Of a stretch of DNA of 7,990 nt, positions 1 through 7,740 are shown piece after piece (the stretch's first letter is position 1; the number at the start of each line of letters is the position of its first letter). This stretch comes from UBA1723 sp045641065 (GTDB taxonomy: Bacteria; Bacteroidota; Bacteroidia; Bacteroidales; Paludibacteraceae). The translations under genes were made by a program, and so were the position numbers. A model generated the notes under the pieces. That model searched no databases, was not told the DNA's origin, and worked only from the letters and a program-made list of their open reading frames with translations. The stretch covers positions 1 through 7,990 of the forward strand of contig JAZUGF010000079.1 in assembly GCA_045641065.1 (NCBI GenBank), given 5' to 3'.

Positions 1-453
1 GTAGATGTAATTCTTGACTGCAACTGAAGGAATTGCAACAGGTGTCAACTGGAGCTCCTCCATGCGAATCACGAAGTTGTATTCCTTAGAATCGACGCTT
101 CCGTCACTCCACTCGTAATTCTTAGTGTCTTTCAATGAAACTAGCACGACATACTTGCCAGGCTGAGTCTGCTTGTTACCAGAGATTGTGTAAAGCGAGT
201 CAGTTGCAAGTTTGTATGTCAACTCTTTGCCAGTGTAGATAAACTTAGTGTTATCCGCAGCTGGAACTGAAACCTGAGCCTTTTCAATTGTGAAGTTTAT
301 CTTGATGTCGTCTACTGAGCCATCCGACCAAACTGTCTTAGTAGGATCTGTCAAAGATAGAGTCACTGTATAGCGTCCAGCATCAACTCCCTCATTACCA
401 GAGATTGTGTAATTCTTATCACTTGCAATCTCAAGCGACTTAACATCTCCGTC
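1..453 (-). repeat. Higher-order A+B direct repeat, copy 2 (453 bp)
   Basis: This is the same A+B unit without the 18-bp insertion and without a stop. Below the insertion the offset to copy 1 falls to 453 bp; for example 137-163 is identical to 590-616 (27 bases). A third copy appears to begin at the window edge, since the start of the window reads like 925 onward and 454 onward. The array therefore continues outside the window. Confidence 0.85.
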
Positions 454-684
454 GTAGATGAAGTTCTTTGTCGACACTGTAGGGATATCAACCAATGTCT
501 TCTCAAACTCCTCAGCACGAATCACAAAGATGTACGACAATGGCTCTGTTGTTCCGTTGCTCCACTCGTAATTCTTAGTATCCTTCAACGAAACTAGCAC
601 GACATACTTGCCAGGCATTGTCTGCTTGTTTCCCTCGATTGTGTATAGAGAATTTCCATTTTCATCGTAGCTATAAGCAACTTT
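1..684 (-). pseudogene. Continuation of the same gene after the in-frame TAG (repeat-bearing 3' part, runs off the window)
   Basis: The frame of the large gene stays open for all 228 codons between the TAG and the left edge. It encodes the remainder of repeat 5, complete repeats 6 and 7, and the first 18 residues of repeat 8. The repeats match those before the stop (for example GNEGVDAGRY and KDTKNYEWS recur), so this is clearly the same coding sequence and not a separate gene. It has no signal peptide and no gene start; the first in-frame ATG is at 616-618, inside a repeat, and is an unlikely start. If the TAG is real and not suppressed, this part is untranslated. If it is a sequencing or assembly error, or can be removed by recombination, this is simply the middle of an intact protein of more than 2,580 residues. 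Confidence 0.8.
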
Positions 685-924
685 CTACCTCAACTCCTTG
701 CCTGTGTAGATAAACTTAGTGTTATCCGCAGCCGGTGCTGAAACCTGAGCCTTATCGATTGTGAAGTTTATCTTGATGTCGTCTACTGAGCCATCGCTCC
801 AAACTGTCTTTGTTGGATCAATCAACGAAAGAATTGCAGTATAGCGTCCTGCATCAACTCCCTCATTTCCAGAGATTGAGTAATACTTGCTATCAGCAAT
901 CTTCAACGACTTAACCTCTCCGTC
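454..924 (-). repeat. Higher-order A+B direct repeat, copy 1 (471 bp, carries the TAG)
   Basis: Direct DNA comparison gives a 471-bp period: 758-795 is identical to 287-324 (38 bases), and 704-732 is identical to 233-261 (29 bases). This copy spans most of an A repeat and the following B repeat. It is 18 bp longer than the next copy because of six extra codons (around SYDENG) just after the TAG. Confidence 0.85.
685..687 (-). other. In-frame TAG interrupting the tandem-repeat region
   Basis: The codon after GKELR in repeat 5 is TAG. The matching position of repeat 7 reads GKELTYK with TAC, so a Tyr codon is expected here. The two neighbouring codons differ as well (AGG TAG against ACA TAC). 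The reading frame is unchanged on both sides, so this is a nonsense change and not a frameshift. It is the only stop in 2,580 codons. Confidence 0.85.
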
Positions 925-3900
925 GTAGATGAAGCTCTTGACTGCAACAGATGGAATTGCAACTGGAAGGATATTTGTCTCCTTCAACTTGATTACAAAC
1001 TCATACTGCAAATCATCGCTTGTACCATCCGACCACATATAGTTTGCATAGTCTACAAGAGATACCTTAACGATATGTCTGCCGACCAAAGTCTGGACAT
1101 TTCCACTGATCTTATACAATGGATTAGCATCGATTCCGTAGACATGTTCCTTTCCATCATACTCGAATGCAGTTGTGTCAGTTGCAGGAATCTCAACCTT
1201 AGCTTTGTTGACAACAAAGCTATAGCCCAAGTCGACGATTGAGCTGTCGTTCCACATATAATTATCTGCATCATTCAACGCCACAAGCACATGATATGAC
1301 CCAGCTACAGTCTGGACATTATTTGAAACTGTATAATATGGACTCTTATCAATTTGGTATGTCTGAGGCTTACCATTGAAAGTGAACTCTGTCTCGTCTG
1401 CATTAGGTATATTCACTAACAAACGATTTATAACAAATGAATACTTCTTATCATCTACTGTGCCATCAGACCAAACATACTTACTCGTATCCTTCAATGA
1501 AAGTGTCGCATAATACATTCCGGCATTAGTACCTCCACCATCGACAACACTATATATATCATTCTCAACAAGTCCCAGAGTATGCTTCTTTCCATCGTAT
1601 ATAAAACTATAATCCTTCACGACTGGAATTAAAACAGTATCTTTCGAAATAAACTGAGTACAAGGTTTTACATCGACCATAATAGTGGTATCCATGTAAG
1701 GACAGCCAGTTAAGTGTTCATCGCCATATCGAACTAGGAACAAATTTCCCCAAGTTGCATCAATCTCAATTGTAAAATCACTTCCAGGATCGACATTAGA
1801 AGAACCAAGGGGAATACCTCTACAATCATAAATATCATAAAACTGTTCTTGAGGATTATCATTTACAAATCGTAACACATAATTGGTTCCTTCACATACC
1901 GTACCTGTGATCTCATTAAATTTTGTATCAAGTAATTGAACTTCAAACTTTGGTTGAGGGCGAAGATCCACCTCTGTTGATACCGTAGACTGACAACCGT
2001 TCGCCGCTGTAAGAGAAGCCTCAACTTGATAGATAGTGCCATCAATTGGAGAAGGAGCAGAGAATACAGTATAAAATTGAGAATTCGTTTGTTGTTCCAA
2101 TATAGTCGTGTCAGACGTGATAGCATAGAATGTATAGTCGACTCTTTTTATAATATCGTCTTTTTTATCCCCGTCGTCTTCGATTCTTGCGTCAAAATAA
2201 TTAGGGCAAGATGACACAGCCCAGATCTTAGCTTTAGGAGAAGGCTTGAGTTCAAAATTCACAAATTCCGAATGGTCACATAAATCAGTAGTCGTTTCTA
2301 TTTGCAATTGTCTAAATAATCCATTCATCCAATCATTATCCTCTGCTTTATATTTAAACGTATACGGTTCATTTGGACTTCTAGAACCATCCATAGGAGT
2401 ATAATCATTTCCACGATCATCTTTAATACTTACAATATTAAAAGAAGAAGGATGATCTAGAGTAATTGTCAATTCTGATCCATTACAAATACGATTAATA
2501 TAATCAACCCACAATACCGAGGAATTATCGTTATCATAATAAGAATATTCAATAGGTAGTTTATTACCATCTGCATCACGAACAGTGCAAGACGGAGCAT
2601 CATTCAAAATATTCGGCACATATTTACGAGTTTGAGTACATCCTACTTCATCATAAAATTTAAGTAGAAAATAACCATTGTTATAAGTATGTTCATCCAA
2701 GCCGTGAAGCATCAGTGGATTATCCATACTTGATCCGTAAATAGACGAATCAAAATCCTCTATTTCAGATGTTGGATCCTCTACATAATAGTACGACGCT
2801 GCGTAAGCGCCTTCATAATAACACGCTATCGGTTTTCCTGAACATACATTTTCATCACATGTGAAACTAACTTTTCCAGAATATTCCAACACTTCTATAT
2901 CCCATTCAGCCACATCATGTATACCATCTGTACATATAAGGGTATAATAACCTTGAGCAAGTGTAAGTTTTCCAATTTCTGGAACATACACATACTCATC
3001 ATTTATATAAGCAAGTTTCGACCTTGATGAATAGTATTCGACAAAGAAAGATTTTTCTTCATCATACCTATACATTTCAAAAATATAATCTCGAGCAACT
3101 TCATCTTCCTTAAAATACGGAGTAACGCTTGCATAACCATCAGGACAGACAAGCAACTCTATTTTGCCATGTTGTGGATAATCTCCTTTTATTGTAGGTT
3201 TAGTAAAATTAGGTTGATCGATATCCCAAAATAGCAATGGCGAAGTCTTGAACTCCAAAAGTTGATTTGGAGTCATATAGGCACATCCCTTATTATCATA
3301 AACCGTCATGTAACAATTTACGTCGGCACTTTTTATCAGGTCGCTAGAATCATGAATATAATAATAATAACCATAAAGATTCCCTTCAGTAGACGGATCA
3401 TAGTGTCCTACATACATGTCATCCACGAAATAATTCGCTTCGTATTCATATCCATCAGCAGAAACTAGATTTTCATTATACTTCACCTCATAAGCCAAGA
3501 AGTGATCAGCATAAATATTATCAGCTTCTAACTTAAACGACGGTCTCAAATTTTCAGGCTTCTTTACTACAATTTCATCGTAAGTTTCACTTCCATCCGC
3601 AGTAGAGAAAACAAACTTTACATTATAATCCTGATTGAAATCAGACTCATTTATCAAAGTATAGTCCTTAGCGAATTTCAAGAATTCTGAAGATATGATA
3701 TCTCCTTTGGAGTCATAAACGGCATCAGTATGAATACAATCATCAGGATTGATTGACGCCATTAAGATATAGTCTGATTCCGCAGACTTTGTCGCCTTGA
3801 CATAAATATCAATATTCCTAACAGGATCGCTCTTCCAATCAAGTTTATCATACTTATAATATACGCCAGATACAATATAGTCCTTATTTCCGTCTACCTC

Positions 3901-6900
3901 TACAGTACCTCCATAAATATACGAATATGAAGATGGGCACACATCTTGGGCAATCACTGAATCAATTTTTATAGAAGCGACAGGGCACTGTTCTCCGTAA
4001 ACTATAAAATCATGCGTTTTCTGATAATTTGATGCAGTAACTCTCAATTGATATTGGACAGAATCATTAGTAGCTCTAATAGAGGCATTCTCTTTATTAT
4101 AATTTGCGACATCCTCGACCCAAATATCATCTTCTTTTTTGTACCAACGATACTCTGAATTTCGTGGAAAACCTGCAGCATGAGCTGTAGTATATTCGCC
4201 GGCACATACTATCTGAGGTGACAAACATACATTTTCAACTTCTGCTGAAATATAATCTATAGCTACCTTCAAACCGAATTGCTCAAAACGGGGTGTAATT
4301 GTAAAGTAATTTAGTCCGACATTTGCATCTGCAGGAAATGTTCCATAAAATACAACTTCGAATCTGATCAATTTATATGTGTCAATATTTCTTACATCAA
4401 ACACATCCTTAAAATTGAACCCACCACGATCTGTAACAACAAAATGGCCCAACTCTTCACCTGAGGCATTATCATAGGCATAAGCTTCAATACAGTCGTT
4501 TGACTGACGTCCATGTTCTGTTTCTAGCTTAAATCTAGCATTGGCCCAAGCATTTTCAATTGAATTATGACACTTATCTGCTTGGATATACATACGCATC
4601 TTATAGCGATATGATTTACCTTTCACACCACTCTTATTTGGATCTGGTCTTTTATCCCAAACCTGAAATCTTAATTGTGCAATATTATCATTGATTTCAC
4701 CATCTAGGAAAGTGCCATCGCTATTATGTTTATTTCCTTGTGCAAACAAATAGTTGTTTTGACCGACAACACCTGCACTTACATCAAGACTAGGATCTTG
4801 ACCAAAGAAATCTGATGCATTGCTTCCTAACCAATATTTATCATGAGTAAATCCTGCTGCCTCTTGAAAGTCGATTTCATATTCTCCGAAATGGCTTTCA
4901 ATATCATCTGGAATTTTCATAGGATTAGCCTTATTCGGGTCAAAATCTGTACCGACATAATAATCTCCTGTTGAAGTTGTATAGCATTCTTGTTCTGCTA
5001 TATTATCCAATGACTTATCTACAGGAGATGTAATCATAAGTGAGATATCATCAAGCAAGATATCATTACCTCTACCAGAAGCAGCATTATTAACAATCTT
5101 CAAAATATAATTACCTTTATGCAACGAGAACAACGCAGTTAAGTTCGACCATGAGTTAGACGCATCGTTTCTCGAAACGACATCACCAGATTCGACTGAG
5201 ACAAGAACTGTAGTGGATCCCTTCTCGTAGATATCAATACGAATATTCACTGGAGTACCTGGCATAGGCAACGCCTGTGCATTACTAACAAATGCAGAGA
5301 AAAATATCTTATTAGTTTCATAATCATCAGTTATCTCAAAATTTCTCTCATAAATAACAGCATCTTTTGCATCAGGAGCACAGTTCACCATCAACATGGC
5401 TCCTTGCTTTGTTCCATCATTGCTTCCTGTATGGTCTGTACCATCCCAATAGTCGTAAGATTCACCACTTAACTTAGAACCTCCATCCGCCATACGAGGA
5501 TTAGACAAAATTGCATAATAACCATCCTCCACACGATATCCAGTCTCACACCAGCAGATGTATGGTTGCACAATGAAATGGTTATAACAATTCTCAAAAT
5601 TCCTATCTGGATTTCCATTTTCATTCAAAGGAATACTGGCTATTCTTGGGTCTTCCATTGCAAATTTATGTCCTTTTACAAATCCATTTTTATCATCCAT
5701 CCACTTAATATTGCTTGGCAAACTTAGATCTAATTTTTCAATAGCATCTGGATTTGTAACTATACCATCTTTATATTTCACATAGTGATATTCATCTTCT
5801 TCAAAATAACCGAAGTCATCAAAGAACAACAATTCCTGTACAAAATCTTCCTTACCAGGAGTATAAACCAAACGAATAATAGACTCTTTCTTCAATGTCG
5901 CAATTTTTGACGAACCGTCAGAAGCAGGCACTTCTATATCAACCTCGATTTTCATCCATCCACTTTCTTTTAAAGAGAGAGACCATGATATGCCATCATC
6001 ATTGAGTACAGCATCTGTCAACGGCTTATAACTATCTGTAGCCTCCAATCCCTTAAAAGATATCTTTGGATTAGATGTCTTCAATGAAGGAAGATTCACC
6101 ATCTTGATTACCACATCGCAACCAAACGGAATCTCTTTTTCCACTGCATTGATGTCACTCACACCTTCTCCTAAAACTTGGATATCAAATGAAGGATCTT
6201 TAGGAGTAACACTGATAATATTAGACTCTATTTTTTGAAGATTTCCATCGCTATCTCTATATTTCGCAACACACTTGACCTCTTTGATGTCAGACAATAC
6301 AACATACTCAAATGTAGCGTCAGTGTTTGGAGTATTAGGAGTTATCCAACTTTTTCCATTACTAACCTTCCAAGTATACGTCACATCTGTATCGACATCG
6401 GATAAACACAACTCAGATGTAAATACAATCTTTGATCCAAGATTTAGAGACGACGTGGTAGGAGTGGATATTTTTAAACCATTTATATTCTTAGGAGCAT
6501 ATTTAGTCAGTCTAGCTGGAGATTTAGTCAAATCAATATAAAAATCTGTCAGAGTACTACCAGCTGGCAAATTAAACTCGCACAAACCTTTTCCTTCGTA
6601 ATCATTGTCTATTAATAAATCAGATGTACTTATCAAAGATTCGACATTCTTAATTCCTCCTTTCCCATTTGCATTTTTAATTACAAAACTAGCCTCTCCA
6701 TAAGTGTTCTTGACAACATTAACATGATATACAGCACCACACTCATCTACTGGCACTACACTTGATAATTTCTCATCTACTCGAAACCAATTATCTACAA
6801 TGTAATCTTTAGCCAAATAATATTGACTTGATTCCTTATCTACAGGCTCTTCTTTTAGCTCATCACACAACACAACATCCTTAACATCCTTAAATACTTC

Positions 6901-7740
6901 ATCTGTAGCAGAGAATTTATCACTACACAATGTGACAACACATTTAGAGCACCTTTCAAAAGCTTGATCTACAATAGTATTGACAGAATTCGGAATTACT
7001 ACAGACTCCAATCCTTTACAATAAGCAAATGCCCAGTTTCCAATAAACGTTACTGTATTTGGAATTTCTATTGACGTAAGACTAATACATTCACTAAAAG
7101 TTTCTTCTCCTATTCGAGTCAATGAATTGGACAATTTAATTGAAGATAAATTTCCACAGTTATAAAAAGCAGAATTACCTATATATGTAACAGAGTTTGG
7201 AATTTCTATCGATGAAAGAAAAGTACATCCCCAGAAAGCACAACTTCCAATGTATTCGACTGAATTGGGAATAACAATAGACTCCAAATTACAAGCCCAA
7301 AAACATTGGAATGGTATGGATTTCAAAGATTCTGACAATTTAACATTTTTAAGTGAGCTACTCCAAAATGCAGATTGTCCAATAGACATAACCGAATTAG
7401 GAATTTCTATGGATCTTAGTTTTGAACAACCCATAAATGCATCATCCCCAATTGTTTCTACGGAACTAGGAATTATAATCGACTCCAAGCATGAAAATGA
7501 GAATGCACGCTTTCCTATTGATGTAATACTATATTCTTTCCCCTGAAAGATAACTTTTTCTTCAATCACTACATTTCCAGGATAGGCATTATAGTCATTT
7601 TGAATACCATATGTAACCTCCGCGTTGCCATCATCATAAAGATTGTAATAGACACCTCCTATAAACTGCTTGCTAAGCAGATTAGATGCGTTTGCTACTA
7701 TGGAGACAAGTGTCACCACTAACAATAAAAATTTTCTCAT
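685..7740 (-). CDS. Giant BspA-type LRR surface protein with jelly-roll, Ig-like and MBG-like repeat domains (ends at an in-frame TAG)
   Basis: The reading frame encodes 2,351 residues from ATG at 7740 to TAG at 685-687. The start is supported by an immediate signal peptide and by an in-frame TAA at 7747-7749, which makes this the first possible ATG. Domains in order: signal peptide 1-18; BspA-type LRRs about 60-275; an unrecognised plus Ig-like stretch 276-635; a jelly-roll 641-905; a second probable jelly-roll 915-1180; Cys-containing Ig/PKD-like modules 1175-2030; MBG/YDG-like repeats from 2032 onward. No catalytic motif was recognised, so an adhesive or structural role outside the cell is inferred from architecture, not shown. 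The signal peptide has no lipobox cysteine, so surface attachment would need a C-terminal signal (for example a type IX secretion sorting domain), which would lie beyond the window. The TAG cuts the protein within a repeat, so this product is probably the 5' part of a larger interrupted gene. Confidence is high for the frame and secretion, moderate for the domain names. Confidence 0.9.
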   Translation of the reverse strand: MRKFLLLVVTLVSIVANASNLLSKQFIGGVYYNLYDDGNAEVTYGIQNDYNAYPGNVVIEEKVIFQGKEYSITSIGKRAFSFSCLESIIIPSSVETIGDDAFMGCSKLRSIEIPNSVMSIGQSAFWSSSLKNVKLSESLKSIPFQCFWACNLESIVIPNSVEYIGSCAFWGCTFLSSIEIPNSVTYIGNSAFYNCGNLSSIKLSNSLTRIGEETFSECISLTSIEIPNTVTFIGNWAFAYCKGLESVVIPNSVNTIVDQAFERCSKCVVTLCSDKFSATDEVFKDVKDVVLCDELKEEPVDKESSQYYLAKDYIVDNWFRVDEKLSSVVPVDECGAVYHVNVVKNTYGEASFVIKNANGKGGIKNVESLISTSDLLIDNDYEGKGLCEFNLPAGSTLTDFYIDLTKSPARLTKYAPKNINGLKISTPTTSSLNLGSKIVFTSELCLSDVDTDVTYTWKVSNGKSWITPNTPNTDATFEYVVLSDIKEVKCVAKYRDSDGNLQKIESNIISVTPKDPSFDIQVLGEGVSDINAVEKEIPFGCDVVIKMVNLPSLKTSNPKISFKGLEATDSYKPLTDAVLNDDGISWSLSLKESGWMKIEVDIEVPASDGSSKIATLKKESIIRLVYTPGKEDFVQELLFFDDFGYFEEDEYHYVKYKDGIVTNPDAIEKLDLSLPSNIKWMDDKNGFVKGHKFAMEDPRIASIPLNENGNPDRNFENCYNHFIVQPYICWCETGYRVEDGYYAILSNPRMADGGSKLSGESYDYWDGTDHTGSNDGTKQGAMLMVNCAPDAKDAVIYERNFEITDDYETNKIFFSAFVSNAQALPMPGTPVNIRIDIYEKGSTTVLVSVESGDVVSRNDASNSWSNLTALFSLHKGNYILKIVNNAASGRGNDILLDDISLMITSPVDKSLDNIAEQECYTTSTGDYYVGTDFDPNKANPMKIPDDIESHFGEYEIDFQEAAGFTHDKYWLGSNASDFFGQDPSLDVSAGVVGQNNYLFAQGNKHNSDGTFLDGEINDNIAQLRFQVWDKRPDPNKSGVKGKSYRYKMRMYIQADKCHNSIENAWANARFKLETEHGRQSNDCIEAYAYDNASGEELGHFVVTDRGGFNFKDVFDVRNIDTYKLIRFEVVFYGTFPADANVGLNYFTITPRFEQFGLKVAIDYISAEVENVCLSPQIVCAGEYTTAHAAGFPRNSEYRWYKKEDDIWVEDVANYNKENASIRATNDSVQYQLRVTASNYQKTHDFIVYGEQCPVASIKIDSVIAQDVCPSSYSYIYGGTVEVDGNKDYIVSGVYYKYDKLDWKSDPVRNIDIYVKATKSAESDYILMASINPDDCIHTDAVYDSKGDIISSEFLKFAKDYTLINESDFNQDYNVKFVFSTADGSETYDEIVVKKPENLRPSFKLEADNIYADHFLAYEVKYNENLVSADGYEYEANYFVDDMYVGHYDPSTEGNLYGYYYYIHDSSDLIKSADVNCYMTVYDNKGCAYMTPNQLLEFKTSPLLFWDIDQPNFTKPTIKGDYPQHGKIELLVCPDGYASVTPYFKEDEVARDYIFEMYRYDEEKSFFVEYYSSRSKLAYINDEYVYVPEIGKLTLAQGYYTLICTDGIHDVAEWDIEVLEYSGKVSFTCDENVCSGKPIACYYEGAYAASYYYVEDPTSEIEDFDSSIYGSSMDNPLMLHGLDEHTYNNGYFLLKFYDEVGCTQTRKYVPNILNDAPSCTVRDADGNKLPIEYSYYDNDNSSVLWVDYINRICNGSELTITLDHPSSFNIVSIKDDRGNDYTPMDGSRSPNEPYTFKYKAEDNDWMNGLFRQLQIETTTDLCDHSEFVNFELKPSPKAKIWAVSSCPNYFDARIEDDGDKKDDIIKRVDYTFYAITSDTTILEQQTNSQFYTVFSAPSPIDGTIYQVEASLTAANGCQSTVSTEVDLRPQPKFEVQLLDTKFNEITGTVCEGTNYVLRFVNDNPQEQFYDIYDCRGIPLGSSNVDPGSDFTIEIDATWGNLFLVRYGDEHLTGCPYMDTTIMVDVKPCTQFISKDTVLIPVVKDYSFIYDGKKHTLGLVENDIYSVVDGGGTNAGMYYATLSLKDTSKYVWSDGTVDDKKYSFVINRLLVNIPNADETEFTFNGKPQTYQIDKSPYYTVSNNVQTVAGSYHVLVALNDADNYMWNDSSIVDLGYSFVVNKAKVEIPATDTTAFEYDGKEHVYGIDANPLYKISGNVQTLVGRHIVKVSLVDYANYMWSDGTSDDLQYEFVIKLKETNILPVAIPSVAVKSFIYDGEVKSLKIADSKYYSISGNEGVDAGRYTAILSLIDPTKTVWSDGSVDDIKINFTIDKAQVSAPAADNTKFIYTGKELR
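1651..4218 (-). other. Chain of Cys-containing Ig/PKD-like modules
   Basis: Residues about 1175-2030. A strand with the pattern (V/I)C.G or similar recurs: VCAGEY (1178), VCPSSY (1267), VCSGKP (1632), ICNGSE (1751) and VCEGTN (1948). These starts are typical of Ig/PKD-like modules in long Bacteroidota surface proteins; the first is followed by EYRWYK, where the core Trp would be. Module boundaries between 1280 and 1630 are not clear. This part is rich in Tyr, Asp and Glu (for example YGYYYYIHD near 1456). It probably forms a stalk, with disulfides possible in an extracytoplasmic location. Confidence 0.5.
4201..4998 (-). other. Second probable jelly-roll domain
   Basis: Residues 915-1180. The region has long beta-strand patterns such as QLRFQVWDK and YRYKMRMYIQ, and ends in KVAIDYISAEVENVC, which resembles the closing LDDI strand of the preceding domain. 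There is then a hand-over to a VCAG-type Ig module. The similarity to the first jelly-roll is in layout rather than in sequence, so the call is tentative. Confidence 0.4.
5026..5820 (-). other. Jelly-roll (MAM/CBM-like) domain
   Basis: Residues 641-905. The order of motifs is DDFG (641-644), DHTG (769-772), GAMLMVN (780-786), an FFSAFVSNA strand near 813-821, and GNDILLDDIS (891-900). This is the arrangement I know from jelly-roll domains of secreted Bacteroidota proteins, where the terminal DDI lies on the last strand. Such domains often bind carbohydrate, but no ligand-binding residues can be assigned here. Confidence 0.65.
5836..6915 (-). other. Unrecognised region followed by Ig/PKD-like module(s)
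   Basis: Residues 276-635. The first part (to about 420) matches no family I recognise; it contains a Cys pair at 290s/330s and ends in a SPARLTKYAP stretch. Residues about 421-512 read as an Ig/PKD-like beta sandwich, with TYTWKVSNGKSW in the position of the central Trp strand and ending in SNIISVTP. Residues 513-635 look like one more beta-rich module. The assignments rest on pattern only and are tentative. Confidence 0.45.
6916..7563 (-). repeat. Nine BspA-type leucine-rich repeats (LRR_5-like)
   Basis: Residues about 60-275 carry nine units of 22-23 residues of the form L.SIEIPNSV.SIG..AF..C. The AF, CF or TF pair falls at residues 79, 101, 124, 146, 168, 191, 214, 237 and 260. The regular spacing and the IPNSV and IG..AF signatures are those of the BspA / Treponema pallidum-type LRR family, found in many secreted Bacteroidota and oral-bacterial adhesins. 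The segment before it (residues 20-60, GGVYYNLYDDGNAEVTY) is the usual lead-in to this fold. A binding role is known for some family members, such as BspA itself. No ligand can be read from this sequence. Confidence 0.95.
7687..7740 (-). other. Sec signal peptide, signal peptidase I type
   Basis: Residues 1-18 start with the basic MRK, followed by a hydrophobic core (FLLLVVTLVSIV) and an A-N-A motif at 16-18 that fits signal peptidase I cleavage before Ser19. No cysteine follows the core, so the protein is not predicted to be a lipoprotein. This places the protein in the periplasm or outside the cell. Confidence 0.88.

Larger units (their letters stand above)
1..1647 (-). repeat. Tandem MBG/YDG-like protein repeats R1-R8 (R8 cut by the window edge)
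   Basis: Seven complete repeats and one partial repeat share the pattern IP......F.YDGK....I....Y.ISGN....AG.Y...VSL.D...Y.WSDGT.DD..Y.FVI. Approximate positions: R1 1426-1647, R2 1204-1425, R3 982-1203, R4 748-981, R5 505-747, R6 277-504, R7 55-276, R8 from 54 past the edge. The spacing of the leading IP or AP is 73, 73, 78, 73, 84, 73 and 78 residues. The YDG/YTGK, SGN, AG.Y and W.DG signatures match the MBG/YDG-like beta-sandwich repeats of bacterial adhesins. R1-R3 are diverged; R4-R8 alternate between two types, A (R4, R6, R8) and B (R5, R7). Confidence 0.8.

Noticed and set aside
685..687. TAG reassigned to an amino acid, as in some Bacteroidota phages
   Set aside because: Only one in-frame TAG occurs in 2,580 codons and nothing in the window looks phage-derived; a recoded genome would be expected to use TAG more often.
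1..981. CRISPR array or insertion-sequence repeats as an explanation for the direct repeats
   Set aside because: The units are 453-471 bp, in frame and coding for homologous protein domains; there are no short repeats with unique spacers and no inverted ends.
1053..1274. 73-codon ORF on the minus strand inside the repeats
   Set aside because: It lies in another frame of the large coding region, with low-complexity composition and no recognisable domain.
1863..2126. 87-codon minus-strand ORF, and an overlapping plus-strand ORF at 2026-2214
   Set aside because: Both are alternative frames of the Ig-like region; they show no family signature and conflict with a well-supported frame.
3262..3468. 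Plus-strand ORF of 68 codons, rich in Ile
   Set aside because: Antisense of the Tyr-rich part of the large gene; the Ile runs come from the ATA triplets opposite Tyr codons.
6275..6541. Plus-strand ORF of 88 codons
   Set aside because: Antisense of the Ig-like region, with no independent evidence.
7250..7546. Plus-strand ORF of 98 codons with a repeated TELGI.IDSK motif
   Set aside because: It is the antisense of the leucine-rich repeats; its apparent repeats mirror the IPNSV units of the real gene, and it has no start context or independent support.
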